Assembly (NCBI GenBank): GCA_040514265.1
Contig: JBEVCD010000026.1
Location: 15,660 to 79,659 of the forward strand
Reading direction: 5' to 3'
DNA: 64,000 nt
Origin: WYZ-LMO2 sp040514265
GTDB lineage: Archaea > Halobacteriota > Archaeoglobi > Archaeoglobales > Archaeoglobaceae
Every line of letters begins with the position of its first letter. Positions within the stretch are counted from its first letter, which is position 1. A program made the position numbers and the translations under genes. Positions 33,886 through 42,412 of this stretch are shown here, one piece after another. The notes below the pieces were generated by a model. That model was not told the DNA's origin, made no database searches, and saw only the letters and a program-made list of their open reading frames with translations.

Positions 33886-34263
33886 CTACCCCAACCTGCA
33901 GTTCTTCAAAAACCAGACTTCGAGCTTCAGACACCTCGAAGCTTCGCAGTCCTTTTCGAGGCAACCGAAACACGGAGGCAAACCGGAGAACTCCTCGGCT
34001 TTCTGCAGTATCGTCCTGAGATCTTCGACTTCCTCCTCCTTCTCCTCTTCCTCGTATCCGGCTAGAACTATTTTGAACGTCTTTACTCCGTCTACGACGA
34101 CCTCTATCCTCTTTATCAGTCCCTCCTTTTCGAGCTTTCTCAATATTCGCGAGCACTTGCTGCTGTCGATGTTCAGCTCCTTCCACAGATCCTTCTGAAG
34201 TACCGCACCCTTTTCCTGAAGTATCCGCAGAACTTCCTCGCGCGTGTCCTTGAATTCCGTCAT
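33886..34263 (-). CDS. Winged-helix protein with C-terminal cysteine cluster, TFE-beta/RPC39-like
   Basis: 125 residues. Residues 6-60 form a winged helix (REEVLRILQEKGAVLQKDLW, SSKCSRILRKLEKEGLIKRI). After an acidic linker the C-terminus has PCFGCLEKDCEASRC followed by LKLEVWFLKNC. The order C-x2-C-x4-C-x4-C before a hydrophobic helix with W resembles the iron-sulfur domain of TFE-beta and human RPC39, with a shortened loop. I propose a TFE-beta-like transcription factor; a generic redox-sensing regulator is the alternative. It overlaps the Lsm gene by four bases. Confidence 0.6.
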   Translation of the reverse strand: MTEFKDTREEVLRILQEKGAVLQKDLWKELNIDSSKCSRILRKLEKEGLIKRIEVVVDGVKTFKIVLAGYEEEEKEEEVEDLRTILQKAEEFSGLPPCFGCLEKDCEASRCLKLEVWFLKNCRLG

Positions 34264-34481
34264 TCTTCGGGCTGGATCAGAACGATGTTGTTACCCCTCA
34301 GCACGATTTCTCCGAGATTTCTAACCTTCTCTCCACCCCTGTACTCGATGGCGCTTGTCAGGTAGAGGTTCATGTAGTCGTCGACACCCTCCAGTCTGCC
34401 TACGAGCTGACTCTCCTCGCCCTTCATTTCGACTCTGATGATCTTTCCAATCAGCGATCGGACCATCTGGTTTGGCAGCAT
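34260..34481 (-). CDS. Sm-like RNA-binding protein (Lsm)
   Basis: 73 residues from the ATG at 34481. Sm1 motif GRLEGVDDYMNLYLTSA and Sm2 motif GEIVLRGNNIVLI are both clear. Archaeal Lsm proteins form heptameric rings that bind U-rich RNA. The longer frame upstream would run into the promoter of the divergent epimerase. Coupled with the winged-helix gene. Confidence 0.92.
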   Translation of the reverse strand: MLPNQMVRSLIGKIIRVEMKGEESQLVGRLEGVDDYMNLYLTSAIEYRGGEKVRNLGEIVLRGNNIVLIQPEE

Positions 34482-34534
34482 GGCGACCACCGACGGAAAA
34501 AGTATATTACGACCCAATTTAAAACGTTTTCTCG

Positions 34535-35455
34535 ATGATCCTAGTAACCGGCGGGGCTGGGTTCATAGGGAGTCATATCGTCGACAGACTCGTAAAAGAT
34601 CATGATGTGGTCGTTGTCGACAATCTTTCGAGCGGGAGAGCTGATTACGTAAATCCTGAGGCGAAGTTTGTTAAAGCCGACCTTGCTACCGATCCGGTTG
34701 GGGAGTACCTCGAAGGGGTCGAGATCGTCTGGCATGTGGCGGCGAACCCCGACGTCAGGAGGGGCTCTGAAGATCCGGATGAGATCTACAGAAACAACGT
34801 ACTCGCAACTTACAGACTTCTTGAAGCGATGAGGAAGAAGGGGGTCAGGAGGATCGTTTTCACCTCCACGTCCACCGTTTACGGCGAGGCGAAGGTGATT
34901 CCGACTCCCGAGGACTACCCTCCTGAACCGATAAGCGTCTACGGAGCTTCCAAGCTGGCTTGTGAAGCCATGATAATGTCCTACTGCCACACATTCGACA
35001 TGCAGAGCTGGATATTCCGCTTCGCCAACGTCGTCGGAAGGAGGAGCACTCACGGAGTCATCTACGACTTCGTGATGAAGCTCCGGAAAAATCCGAACGA
35101 GCTTGAGATACTCGGAAACGGGGAGCAGAACAAGTCGTACATATACATCGACGACTGCGTCGACGCCATGTTTCTTGCCGTGGAGAGGAGCGAGGATCGC
35201 GTAAACGTCTTCAACATAGGCAGCGAGGACCAGGTGAAGGTCAGGAGGATAGCGGAAATAGTCTGCGAGGAAATGAAACTGTCCCCGCGCTTTCGCTTTA
35301 CCGGTGGCGACAGAGGATGGAAGGGCGACGTTCCGGTGATGATGCTGTCGATAGAGAGGTTGAAGAGACTCGGTTGGAAACCAAAATACAGCAGCGAACA
35401 AGCCGTAAGACTTGCCGTAAAAGACTTGCTGGCTGAATTAAATGAGCAGCAGTGA
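34535..35455 (+). CDS. NAD-dependent nucleotide-sugar epimerase/dehydratase (GalE-like)
   Basis: 306 residues of the extended SDR family: Rossmann start GGAGFIGSHIVDRL, VVVDNLSSGR, then the Ser/Thr of TSTSTVYGEA and the YxxxK of YGASKLACEA (about residues 135-142). EILGNGEQNKSYIYIDDCVD and FNIGSEDQVKVRRIAEI are typical of UDP-glucose or dTDP-sugar epimerases. It probably feeds glycosylation of envelope proteins. It is transcribed divergently from lsm. Confidence 0.9.
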   Translation: MILVTGGAGFIGSHIVDRLVKDHDVVVVDNLSSGRADYVNPEAKFVKADLATDPVGEYLEGVEIVWHVAANPDVRRGSEDPDEIYRNNVLATYRLLEAMRKKGVRRIVFTSTSTVYGEAKVIPTPEDYPPEPISVYGASKLACEAMIMSYCHTFDMQSWIFRFANVVGRRSTHGVIYDFVMKLRKNPNELEILGNGEQNKSYIYIDDCVDAMFLAVERSEDRVNVFNIGSEDQVKVRRIAEIVCEEMKLSPRFRFTGGDRGWKGDVPVMMLSIERLKRLGWKPKYSSEQAVRLAVKDLLAELNEQQ

Positions 35456-36127
35456 GAAGAGAACGGCAAAAAAACCAGTAAGGAATATTCCGTCGAACGT
35501 TCCGGCTCCTCCTATGCTGACGACGCCCTCTCCTATCTTTTCTAGGTCCTTCAGATGCATAATGTCGGCTCCGAGAAGCGTCGATATGACCCCTACAGCG
35601 AAAGAGAGCTTCGGTAAGAGCAGCAGAGGCATTCCGGACAGGAAGATCGCCGTAAAGGCTGCTAGGGTAGCTATCAGCGGCGGGGCTATCATGGGAGTCA
35701 CAATTCCCACGCCCCTCACAGGCTTTGCTATGAAGTAGTTCAGCACAGTCGCTGTTGCTATGGCCATCAGCACTTCAAGATTCACGCCAACGTCGCTAAG
35801 AGCCTTCAGAGCCAGTACTGTCGGGAAGACACAGCCTCCAAGGTTTACAGCCACGACGACTTTGCCCCTCCTTCTCACGCGGTAGAGAACTCCGAACACG
35901 CTGTAGGAGTAGTGTACATAGTAGCCCTCCTTTTCGTATATCGGCACGTTGAAGAAGCTGCCGATGGCTATAAAGAGAAAGATCAGCAACGCCGTCCACT
36001 TGTCCACGCCGAATACGAGCTGGAATACGGCTGAAGTCGTGAAAACGAAGAAGATGAGAAGAATCGGGAGGAGGATGAGGATAACAAATAGGGGTAGAAT
36101 GAGCGGTGGAAAGACGTAGTCCCTCAC
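35438..36127 (-). CDS. DUF1614 family membrane protein
   Basis: 229 residues with about seven helices. The internal stretch VVVAVNLGGCVFPTVLALKA and LGADIMHLKDLEKIGEGVVS followed by GGAGTFDGIFLTG are conserved landmarks of DUF1614. Function unknown. It is the last gene of the isoprenoid operon, overlapping the PRC-barrel gene by four bases, and converges with the epimerase. Confidence 0.85.
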   Translation of the reverse strand: MRDYVFPPLILPLFVILILLPILLIFFVFTTSAVFQLVFGVDKWTALLIFLFIAIGSFFNVPIYEKEGYYVHYSYSVFGVLYRVRRRGKVVVAVNLGGCVFPTVLALKALSDVGVNLEVLMAIATATVLNYFIAKPVRGVGIVTPMIAPPLIATLAAFTAIFLSGMPLLLLPKLSFAVGVISTLLGADIMHLKDLEKIGEGVVSIGGAGTFDGIFLTGFFAVLFSLLLI

Positions 36128-36366
36128 GCCCTTACCTTCCTCCTGTCCACGACTATGTAGTCCTTCAGAGCCCTAACGCACTCGAAAGGGATTATGTACA
36201 TGCCCTCCTCCTTTCTGAACTCGGGAACCTCGTTCTTCGGCTTTACGATGAGGTTGACGATGGAACCCGTGCGGAAGTCGACCGTTATGTTGTAGAGCGT
36301 GCCGACGACTGTTCCGTCGGTGAGAACGACCGTTTTTCTCGCGAGCGACCTCGCGGGAATGTCCAT
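36124..36366 (-). CDS. PRC-barrel domain protein
   Basis: 80 residues: MDIPARSLARKTVVLTDGTV, NITVDFRTGSIVNLIVKP, YIIPFECVRALKDYIVVD. This is a single PRC-barrel, a small beta fold found in RNA- and membrane-associated proteins of archaea (short CdvA/RimM-like adaptors). Specific role unknown. Coupled with DUF1614 and 32 bases from the prenyl synthase. Confidence 0.85.
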   Translation of the reverse strand: MDIPARSLARKTVVLTDGTVVGTLYNITVDFRTGSIVNLIVKPKNEVPEFRKEEGMYIIPFECVRALKDYIVVDRRKVRA

Positions 36367-36398
36367 GATTTCCGGGTGTAATCATTCTTTAAAAATTT

Positions 36399-37346
36399 TT
36401 ACTTTGTCCTCGAAACGAGGTATTCTGCGAGTTCGAGGAGGAGTCTTTTCGCTTCGCTGTTCGGCAGAACTTCGAGCCTCCTCTTTCCAATTTCCACGAA
36501 CTCTCTCGCCTTTTTAGCAGCGTATTCTATCGCTCCACACTCTTCGAGCTTTCTGAGATCTTCGAGGAGCTCCTCCTTGGTAGCTCTCTGCTTTCCGAAA
36601 GTCTTGAGTTCGACACCCCTCTCGAAAGCTTTTATGACTATGAGCGTCTTCTTACCCTTCAGTATGTCGCTCCCCCTGTCCTTCCCCGTCTCCTCGCTCG
36701 CGATGTCTATGACGTCGTCGTGTATCTGAAATCCCACTCCGCAGAACATGCCGAAGTCCCACAGAGCTCTCACGATCTCCTCGCTCTCGCCGAAAAGAAC
36801 GGCTGGCAGTGAAGTCGACGCCGCTATGAGCTGCCCGGTCTTCAGCTCCACCATCTTTATGTACTCCTCCTCGCTGACGTCGCTGCGCTTCTCGAAGCTC
36901 ATGTCCAGATACTGTCCCTCGCAGATCTTCACGCAGACATCTGCCAGAACTTCGACGGCTTTGACGATGTTCTCAGCATCCACGTCGCAGTTCGTGAGGA
37001 TTCTGAACGCCTCGGCGAAGAGTGTGTCACCCGCAAGTATCGCCGTTTCCTCGCCGTATACCCTGTGAACGGTCGGAACCCCCCTCCGCATCTCGTCTCT
37101 GTCCATTATGTCGTCGTGAACGAGCGTGAAGTTGTGTATGACCTCTATGCTCACGGCAGCCGGTAATATGGGTTCGAAGTTCTTCCCGAGAGCTTCCGCT
37201 ACTATTAGCGAAAGAACGGGTCTTAACCTCTTTCCCCCAGCTCTTATTAAGTGTCTCGCAGCCAGATAAAGCTCCTCTGGCTCCTTGACGGGCAAATATG
37301 CTTCTATAGCCTTGTTGACGGCTTTTACGTACTTCTCGATGTTCAT
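36399..37346 (-). CDS. idsA: Geranylgeranyl/farnesyl diphosphate synthase
   Basis: 315 residues. Both aspartate-rich motifs are present: first DDIMD in FTLVHDDIMDRDEMRRG (about residue 85), second DDVID in FQIHDDVIDIASE. RHLIRAGGKRLRPVLSLIV binds the diphosphate. It elongates IPP and DMAPP into C15-C20 chains for archaeal lipids. It overlaps the isomerase gene by four bases and completes the isoprenoid operon. Confidence 0.94.
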   Translation of the reverse strand: MNIEKYVKAVNKAIEAYLPVKEPEELYLAARHLIRAGGKRLRPVLSLIVAEALGKNFEPILPAAVSIEVIHNFTLVHDDIMDRDEMRRGVPTVHRVYGEETAILAGDTLFAEAFRILTNCDVDAENIVKAVEVLADVCVKICEGQYLDMSFEKRSDVSEEEYIKMVELKTGQLIAASTSLPAVLFGESEEIVRALWDFGMFCGVGFQIHDDVIDIASEETGKDRGSDILKGKKTLIVIKAFERGVELKTFGKQRATKEELLEDLRKLEECGAIEYAAKKAREFVEIGKRRLEVLPNSEAKRLLLELAEYLVSRTK

Positions 37347-38410
37347 CGCTCACCCTCCATGAACTTTACGACGTCGATTCCACGGTAGCGGAGCCAATCC
37401 TTAAGTCTTCCGCTCACGAAAATCTTTGCCTTCCTGAGCTCCCCGACACTTCTGCAACTCGTCAGAAACATCGCGCTGACGAATCCGCGCCTGAACCTCT
37501 CCACCTCCTCAAGAACTTTTTCGGCACTTTCCAGCGCAGGTTTTAGGAAAGGCAGCGCCGCACTCGCAGCCACAGCTCCCAGGGCGACGGCTTTTGCGAC
37601 ATCGACTCCACTCCTTATCCCGCCGGTTGCCACGGTCGGAAGTATCTTCGAGCAGTCGACGACGCAGAAAGCCGTCGGTATTCCCCAGTCCCTGAAATCC
37701 ATCCCAAGTTTCCTTTCGGCACCCTCGACTCTGAACGCTTCCACGACGGCGAACGACGTTCCCCCTTTACCTCCTACGTCCACGGCTGCAACCCCTGCGT
37801 CCCTGAGCTTCAGTGCTACCTCTCTGCTTATTCCAGCACCCGTCTCCTTCACTATAACCGGAACTCTGGACTGCTCGCAGACTTCCCTTATCTTCTGCAA
37901 GCACCCCCGGGCGTTGGGTTCGCCTTCGGGCTGTATGGCTTCCTGAAGGTAGTTGAGGTGCACAGCCACGGCGTCGGCGTCTACCATCTCCACGATCCTG
38001 TCGATGATCTCCGCCCCGTAATGAAGAAGCTGCGGTGCGCCTATGTTTGCGTAAACGAAGGCGTTCGGAGCTTTCTCTCTCACAATGGTGAAGGTGTCTT
38101 GGAGACTCGCGTCCTCTATCGCAGCTCTCTGGCTGCCGACCCCCATCCCTATTCCAGCCCTCTCGACCGCCTCCGCTATGTTCGCGTTGACTACCTTTGT
38201 CTCCGGATGTCCGCCGGTCATTGAGGCGATCAGAAACGGGAAGCTGAGCTTTTTGCCCAAGAACTCGACGCTCGCATCGACTTCATCGTAGTCGATTTCG
38301 GGGAGCGCGTTGTGTATCAGCACGACGTCCTCGAAGCCCGTGTAGCCAGATTCCACATCCTGCGTCGCGCAGATTTCAACGTGCTCGATCTTCCTCTTTG
38401 CCGTTCTCAT
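37343..38410 (-). CDS. fni: Isopentenyl-diphosphate delta-isomerase, type 2
   Basis: 355 residues. A TIM-barrel FMN enzyme: FLIASMTGGHPETKVVNANI, GMGVGSQRAAIEDASL, VHLNYLQEAIQPEGEPN, VDVGGKGGTSFAVVEAFR and ATGGIRSGVDVAKAVALGA match Fni. It interconverts IPP and DMAPP with FMN and NADPH. Overlaps neighbours by four bases on each side. Confidence 0.95.
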   Translation of the reverse strand: MRTAKRKIEHVEICATQDVESGYTGFEDVVLIHNALPEIDYDEVDASVEFLGKKLSFPFLIASMTGGHPETKVVNANIAEAVERAGIGMGVGSQRAAIEDASLQDTFTIVREKAPNAFVYANIGAPQLLHYGAEIIDRIVEMVDADAVAVHLNYLQEAIQPEGEPNARGCLQKIREVCEQSRVPVIVKETGAGISREVALKLRDAGVAAVDVGGKGGTSFAVVEAFRVEGAERKLGMDFRDWGIPTAFCVVDCSKILPTVATGGIRSGVDVAKAVALGAVAASAALPFLKPALESAEKVLEEVERFRRGFVSAMFLTSCRSVGELRKAKIFVSGRLKDWLRYRGIDVVKFMEGER

Positions 38411-39093
38411 TCGCGCACCTCCGTACCGACGGCTTCACCGGCTAGGAACCTCCGCAGGTTTTCGGCGCTCGCCTTAAAAATGTAGACTCTGCAGCCAGCA
38501 CCCATCGCCTTCTCGACCTTCGCTCTCATGCCGCCGGTAACGTCGGAGCTTGCGGCGCCTATTTTGTCCAGATCCTCTCTCCTCACGACTCGCGCGACTC
38601 TGCCGTCGATTATGACGCCCTCTACGCTTGTCGCGAAGCCCAGCAGCTCTGCTTTGAGCTCTCTTGCAACCTCTACCGCTATGTCGTCTCCGGAGAGAAC
38701 TCCAAAGCCTCCGTCGATTACGACGTCACCGTGCAGAACTGGCACGAAACCCTTCTTGAGGAACTCCTCGACTTTTTCGACCGAAAAACCCTCAATCGGG
38801 TGAATGGGAACGGCTGGAACGTCTCTGGCTACGAGCTCCCGGCAAACGATGGCGTTCAGCCTCAGGCAAGCTTCGTGAATCTTCGCCACACTCTTCGGAT
38901 TGCTCAAACCAAATTTCCTGACGTGCGGATGTCCGAAAGAGCCGGCTCCGTGGACTAGAACGAGCTTTTCGTAGTTCTCCGCTATCGCGTCGCATAGCTC
39001 CGAAATCAGCTCAAGCCTCGCCTCCTCAAATCCGGCTTTGTTTGTGACAGCCGATCCTCCGAGTTTAAGAACCTTCAACCCTCGCCCCCTCAT
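38407..39093 (-). CDS. ipk: Isopentenyl phosphate kinase
   Basis: 228 residues of the amino-acid-kinase fold. LKLGGSAVTNK at the start, LVHGAGSFGHP with the catalytic histidine that distinguishes IPK from relatives (about residues 45-55), and DVTGGMRAKVEKAM near the end. It phosphorylates isopentenyl phosphate to IPP, the last step of the archaeal mevalonate routes. It overlaps mevalonate kinase by 29 bases. Confidence 0.95.
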   Translation of the reverse strand: MRGRGLKVLKLGGSAVTNKAGFEEARLELISELCDAIAENYEKLVLVHGAGSFGHPHVRKFGLSNPKSVAKIHEACLRLNAIVCRELVARDVPAVPIHPIEGFSVEKVEEFLKKGFVPVLHGDVVIDGGFGVLSGDDIAVEVARELKAELLGFATSVEGVIIDGRVARVVRREDLDKIGAASSDVTGGMRAKVEKAMGAGCRVYIFKASAENLRRFLAGEAVGTEVRE

Positions 39094-39913
39094 CGCTCAC
39101 ACCCACCACGATCGCCCCTTCGGGAGCTCTGCCCCTGTAAACCCCGTAGACGCAACCGCCCCCACCGGCGCCGGTGATCTTCGCGCGAAGTCCTTCCCTT
39201 TCGAGCTCTGCTATTTTTTCGTCTATCTCCGGCGTGCTGACACCGATAGCTCTCAGAAGCGAGTGGTTGATCGGTATCAGCTCTTCGATCTCAGCCCCGC
39301 TTGCAGCGTTTAAGGCTACCGCATCTATGGCGTCGAATATCCTCTCGACGATGTCCGGATATCTTTTGCGGAGCTCCGCTACCTTCGCAACCATCTTGGC
39401 GGTCGATCTGCTCCCGAAGTTCAGCACGAAAAATCTCTCTCTGACCTCCAGCCTCTTCCTCTCCGGAAAAAGCCAGCAACCTCCGTAGGTGGAAACGAAC
39501 GGATCTATTCCGCTCGAAGTTCCTTGGACGTCTTTCTCCACCTGCCAGGCAAGTCTGAAGATTTCCTCGTCACTCATTCCAGTTTCGAATTCCGCGTCGA
39601 GAGCTTTGAGCGTAGCAACAGCTACTGCAGCGGAGCTGCCCAGCCCCGAGCCTATCGGAACCTCGCTCTCTATGCGGATCCTTGCACCCTCTATCTTCTT
39701 GATCTCTCCGAAGCGCTTTATGGCGAAGCTCACGTAGGGGTGAACTTTGAAGTCCAGACCCGTCACGCCCAGCGGGGATTCGATGCGGAAGCTCGAAGCT
39801 CTCTCAACTCTCACCCTGCACCTCAAGTCTATCGCCGCCACGACTGCATGCCTTCCATAAACCACCGCGTGCTCGCCGAACAGTATGATCTTCCCCGGAG
39901 CGGATGCGAGCAT
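39065..39913 (-). CDS. mvk: Mevalonate kinase
   Basis: 282 residues from the ATG at 39913. GHMP-kinase motifs: PGKIILFGEHAVVYGRHAVV (residues 5-24), the ATP loop PIGSGLGSSAAVAVATLKAL, and the C-terminal KITGAGGGGCVYGVY. It makes mevalonate 5-phosphate. The upstream frame extension lacks GHMP similarity and covers the promoter. First gene of mvk-ipk-fni-idsA-PRC-DUF1614. No phosphomevalonate decarboxylase or dehydratase gene lies in the operon. Confidence 0.95.
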   Translation of the reverse strand: MLASAPGKIILFGEHAVVYGRHAVVAAIDLRCRVRVERASSFRIESPLGVTGLDFKVHPYVSFAIKRFGEIKKIEGARIRIESEVPIGSGLGSSAAVAVATLKALDAEFETGMSDEEIFRLAWQVEKDVQGTSSGIDPFVSTYGGCWLFPERKRLEVRERFFVLNFGSRSTAKMVAKVAELRKRYPDIVERIFDAIDAVALNAASGAEIEELIPINHSLLRAIGVSTPEIDEKIAELEREGLRAKITGAGGGGCVYGVYRGRAPEGAIVVGVSDEGARVEGS

Positions 39914-39959
39914 CGTTCCCCATAGAAACGTTTTATAAAGAACTTTTCGAGTTCTCGCC

Positions 39960-40694
39960 ATGAAGATCGTGTTCCACCCGAGGTTCTACGAAGTCTACAC
40001 ATCCGACCCGGCGGCTGCGAGCGGGAGGATGGAAGCGATAGTCAGAGAGCTTAAGGACTACGAGTTCGTCCAGCCGGAGCCTGCGAGTGAAGAAGACGTC
40101 CTCCTCGTTCACACGAGAGAGCACGTAGAATACGTCAAAAGGAGCGAGCCGGAAGCTTACTCCATGGCTCTTCTGGCAGCCGGTGGAGCGATACTCGCAG
40201 CCAGGATAGGTTTAAGCGAGCCTTGCTTTGCGGCGATAAGACCCCCGGGGCATCACGCAAGCCCGGACCACGCGTGGGGGTTCTGCTACTTCAACAACGT
40301 CGCGATAGCCGTGAGGAGGTTACAGAGGGACGGAGACATTGAGAGGGCTGTAATCGTAGACTTCGACCTCCACTACGGCGACGGAACGGCTAACACTTTC
40401 GCGAAGGACGATAGCGTTAAGTACTTCCACATGCCCGGCGGAGACGTTAACAGTATAGCGAGATTCCTCGAAAAGCACGATTACGACATCGTAGCCGTTT
40501 CTGCAGGCTTCGACAAGCACAAGGACGACTGGGGCGGAATACTCGAGACCGAGGACTACAGAGAGATCGGGAAGATAATAAAGGAATACTCGGAGGAGAA
40601 ATGCTCGGGTAAGCGCTTCGCTGTGCTGGAAGGAGGGTACAACCACGACGTGCTCGGGAAGAACGTGAGGGCTTTCGTCGAGGGTTTCGGCTAA
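39960..40694 (+). CDS. Histone deacetylase/AcuC superfamily hydrolase
   Basis: 244 residues. RPPGHHASPDHAWGFCYFNN (about residues 91-110) and DFDLHYGDGTANTF carry the paired histidines and the Asp-His zinc ligands; AVSAGFDKHKDD supplies another zinc ligand, and LEGGYNHD is the C-terminal motif. Archaeal members deacetylate proteins, polyamines or small molecules. It is divergent from mvk with 46 bases between starts. All key ligands are present, so activity is expected. Confidence 0.92.
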   Translation: MKIVFHPRFYEVYTSDPAAASGRMEAIVRELKDYEFVQPEPASEEDVLLVHTREHVEYVKRSEPEAYSMALLAAGGAILAARIGLSEPCFAAIRPPGHHASPDHAWGFCYFNNVAIAVRRLQRDGDIERAVIVDFDLHYGDGTANTFAKDDSVKYFHMPGGDVNSIARFLEKHDYDIVAVSAGFDKHKDDWGGILETEDYREIGKIIKEYSEEKCSGKRFAVLEGGYNHDVLGKNVRAFVEGFG

Positions 40695-40715
40695 GCTTCA
40701 GGTAGCTGCAAATGT

Positions 40716-41333
40716 TTAAACTGCACCTTCCTCCCTCATCAGCTCCGCAGCGACTTTTACGCTGACCTTCAGCGCTTCCTCGTCATCCTCGATCTCCATC
40801 TCTTTTTTAAAGCCGTCGATGTCGAAGACTATCTTCACGATCCTTTCAGCGAGCTCTTTGCTGAGTTTAGGCTTCAGAGCCACGAGTTCGAAGAATACAT
40901 CGTTCATTCTGTTGTAATTCTTTACTCCTTGGTCTTCGAGCCACTCCTCGACGCTCCATTCTTTGCCACCGTGCCCGAGGCAGAAGTCCTCGCGGATCAG
41001 GAAGTAGAACTCCTCATCGCCGACCTTAACCCTCGCAAGCGGGTAGAGTCTGCACGCCGTGGGGCGGTGGCTGTAAACTCTGCATCCCTCTCTGCTGACG
41101 AACGGGCAGTTGTCCTCCTTAAACGTCACAACCGGCATGCCAGTGGCTATGCCGATGTGCCAAGTCGTATATTTCCTCAGGAACTCACCCGTTGTCGTTT
41201 CCAACCCCCTCGAAAGCATCAGAATGTCGTAAGGCGTCAGTGCGATGCTGAGGTTCGTGCAGCAGGTGTTGAAGCAGCTCAGCTTCGGGCTACACTCGAA
41301 TCTGAACCTCTCTACAATTTCGAGTTCTTCCAT
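40716..41333 (-). CDS. YkgJ-type cysteine cluster protein
   Basis: 205 residues. Cysteines cluster as CSPKLSCFNTCCTNLSIALT (about residues 14-33) and CPFVSREGCRVYSHRPTACR (about 76-95), the pattern of the YkgJ family thought to bind zinc or an Fe-S centre. A helical C-terminal half follows. Biochemical role unknown. Divergent from minD. Confidence 0.85.
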   Translation of the reverse strand: MEELEIVERFRFECSPKLSCFNTCCTNLSIALTPYDILMLSRGLETTTGEFLRKYTTWHIGIATGMPVVTFKEDNCPFVSREGCRVYSHRPTACRLYPLARVKVGDEEFYFLIREDFCLGHGGKEWSVEEWLEDQGVKNYNRMNDVFFELVALKPKLSKELAERIVKIVFDIDGFKKEMEIEDDEEALKVSVKVAAELMREEGAV

Positions 41334-41360
41334 GCGTGGAGTTAGTCGATGAGGACAAAA

Positions 41361-41371
41361 AGGTTATATAG
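41361..41371 (+). promoter_or_regulatory. TATA element of minD
   Basis: GGTTATATAGG lies about 40 bases before the minD GTG, in front of a leader containing AAGGAGGGA. This is a promoter with a short leader and a good ribosome-binding site. Confidence 0.55.
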
Positions 41372-41407
41372 GTCATCACCACGTGATAATTATAAGGAGG
41401 GATTGGT

Positions 41408-42199
41408 GTGGTTCGGACGATCACGATAGCTTCGGGTAAGGGTGGAACGGGAAAGACCACCATAACCGCTAACCTTGGAGTCTCTCTCGCTCAGCTGGGT
41501 TACGATGTCACGATAGTCGATGCCGACATAACTCTGGCGAACCTCGAACTCATACTCGGCATGGAGGGGCTGCCGATAACGCTGCAAAACGTCCTCGCCG
41601 GGGAGGCGAGGATAGACGAGGCTGTCTACGTCGGACCCAGCGGAGTCAAAGTCGTTCCGGCTGGCGTAAGCTTAGAAGGTCTCAGGAAGGCTAACCCCGA
41701 GAAGCTCGAAGATGTGCTGGCTTACCTCATGGAGAACACGGACATCCTCCTCCTCGACGCGCCGGCTGGGCTTGAGAGGAACGCTATAATCGCAATGGCT
41801 GCGGCACAGGAGCTTCTACTCGTCGTAAACCCCGAGATTTCGTCAATAACCGATGCGCTTAAGACGAAGATAGTCGCGGAGAGGCTGGGGACCAAGGTCT
41901 TGGGAGTTGTGGTTAACAGAATAACAACCCTCGGTGTCGAGATGGCTAAAAGCGAGATAGAAGCCATCCTCGAAACGAAGGTGCTGGCGATGATACCCGA
42001 AGACCCCGAAGTCAGAAAGTCCGCAGCCTTTGGAAAACCGGTGGTTCTCAGAAGTCCGAACTCTCCGGCGGCGAAAGCTATAAAGGAGCTTGCCATGACA
42101 CTCGTTGGAGCTGAGAAGAAAGCTCCGAGGATAGTTGAGGAGAAGAAGAAGGAGAGTGCAATTGCTAGATTTCTCAAAGTCTTCAGGAGGCGAAGGTGA
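41408..42199 (+). CDS. minD: MinD/ParA family ATPase
   Basis: 263 residues from a GTG with AAGGAGGGA about seven bases upstream. Deviant Walker A ASGKGGTGKTTITANLG (residues 8-24), switch I DADITLANLELILG, switch II LLDAPAGLERNAII. The C-terminus ends with a basic amphipathic helix (AIARFLKVFRRRR), a likely membrane anchor as in MinD. Archaeal MinD homologues position machinery such as chemosensory arrays. It is coupled to a tiny membrane coiled-coil gene that may be a partner. Confidence 0.92.
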   Translation: MVRTITIASGKGGTGKTTITANLGVSLAQLGYDVTIVDADITLANLELILGMEGLPITLQNVLAGEARIDEAVYVGPSGVKVVPAGVSLEGLRKANPEKLEDVLAYLMENTDILLLDAPAGLERNAIIAMAAAQELLLVVNPEISSITDALKTKIVAERLGTKVLGVVVNRITTLGVEMAKSEIEAILETKVLAMIPEDPEVRKSAAFGKPVVLRSPNSPAAKAIKELAMTLVGAEKKAPRIVEEKKKESAIARFLKVFRRRR

Positions 42200-42375
42200 T
42201 GGAGCTCGTGCTCGTAGCTCTGCTTCTGGTGAGCATAGCGCTGAACATAGTTCAGCTCAGAAAGATAAGGCAGCTGAGCAAGGAGCTTCAGGAAGTGGGC
42301 ATGAGGGTATCGGTCACGAAAGAGGAACTCGGTCAGATAAGGAAGCGGCTGGAGAGAATGAAGGGCGAAATCTGA
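42199..42375 (+). CDS. Small membrane-anchored coiled-coil protein (58 aa)
   Basis: 58 residues; the ATG shares bases with the minD stop (TGATG). An N-terminal helix (MELVLVALLLVSIALNIVQL) is followed by a heptad-like charged segment (LRKIRQLSKELQEVGMRVSV, then TKEELGQIRKRLERMKGEI). The topology suggests a one-helix membrane anchor with a cytoplasmic coiled coil, a plausible partner or activator of MinD in the way that MinE-like or FtsB-like small proteins act. This role is inferred from coupling only. Confidence 0.65.
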   Translation: MELVLVALLLVSIALNIVQLRKIRQLSKELQEVGMRVSVTKEELGQIRKRLERMKGEI

Positions 42376-42412
42376 GCGCACCCTTTAACTTCCCTTTCGT
42401 GTAAGTATACAC

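Noticed and set aside
34541..35401. 286-codon minus-strand open frame
   Set aside because: Antisense to the GalE-like epimerase; histidine- and valine-rich shadow.
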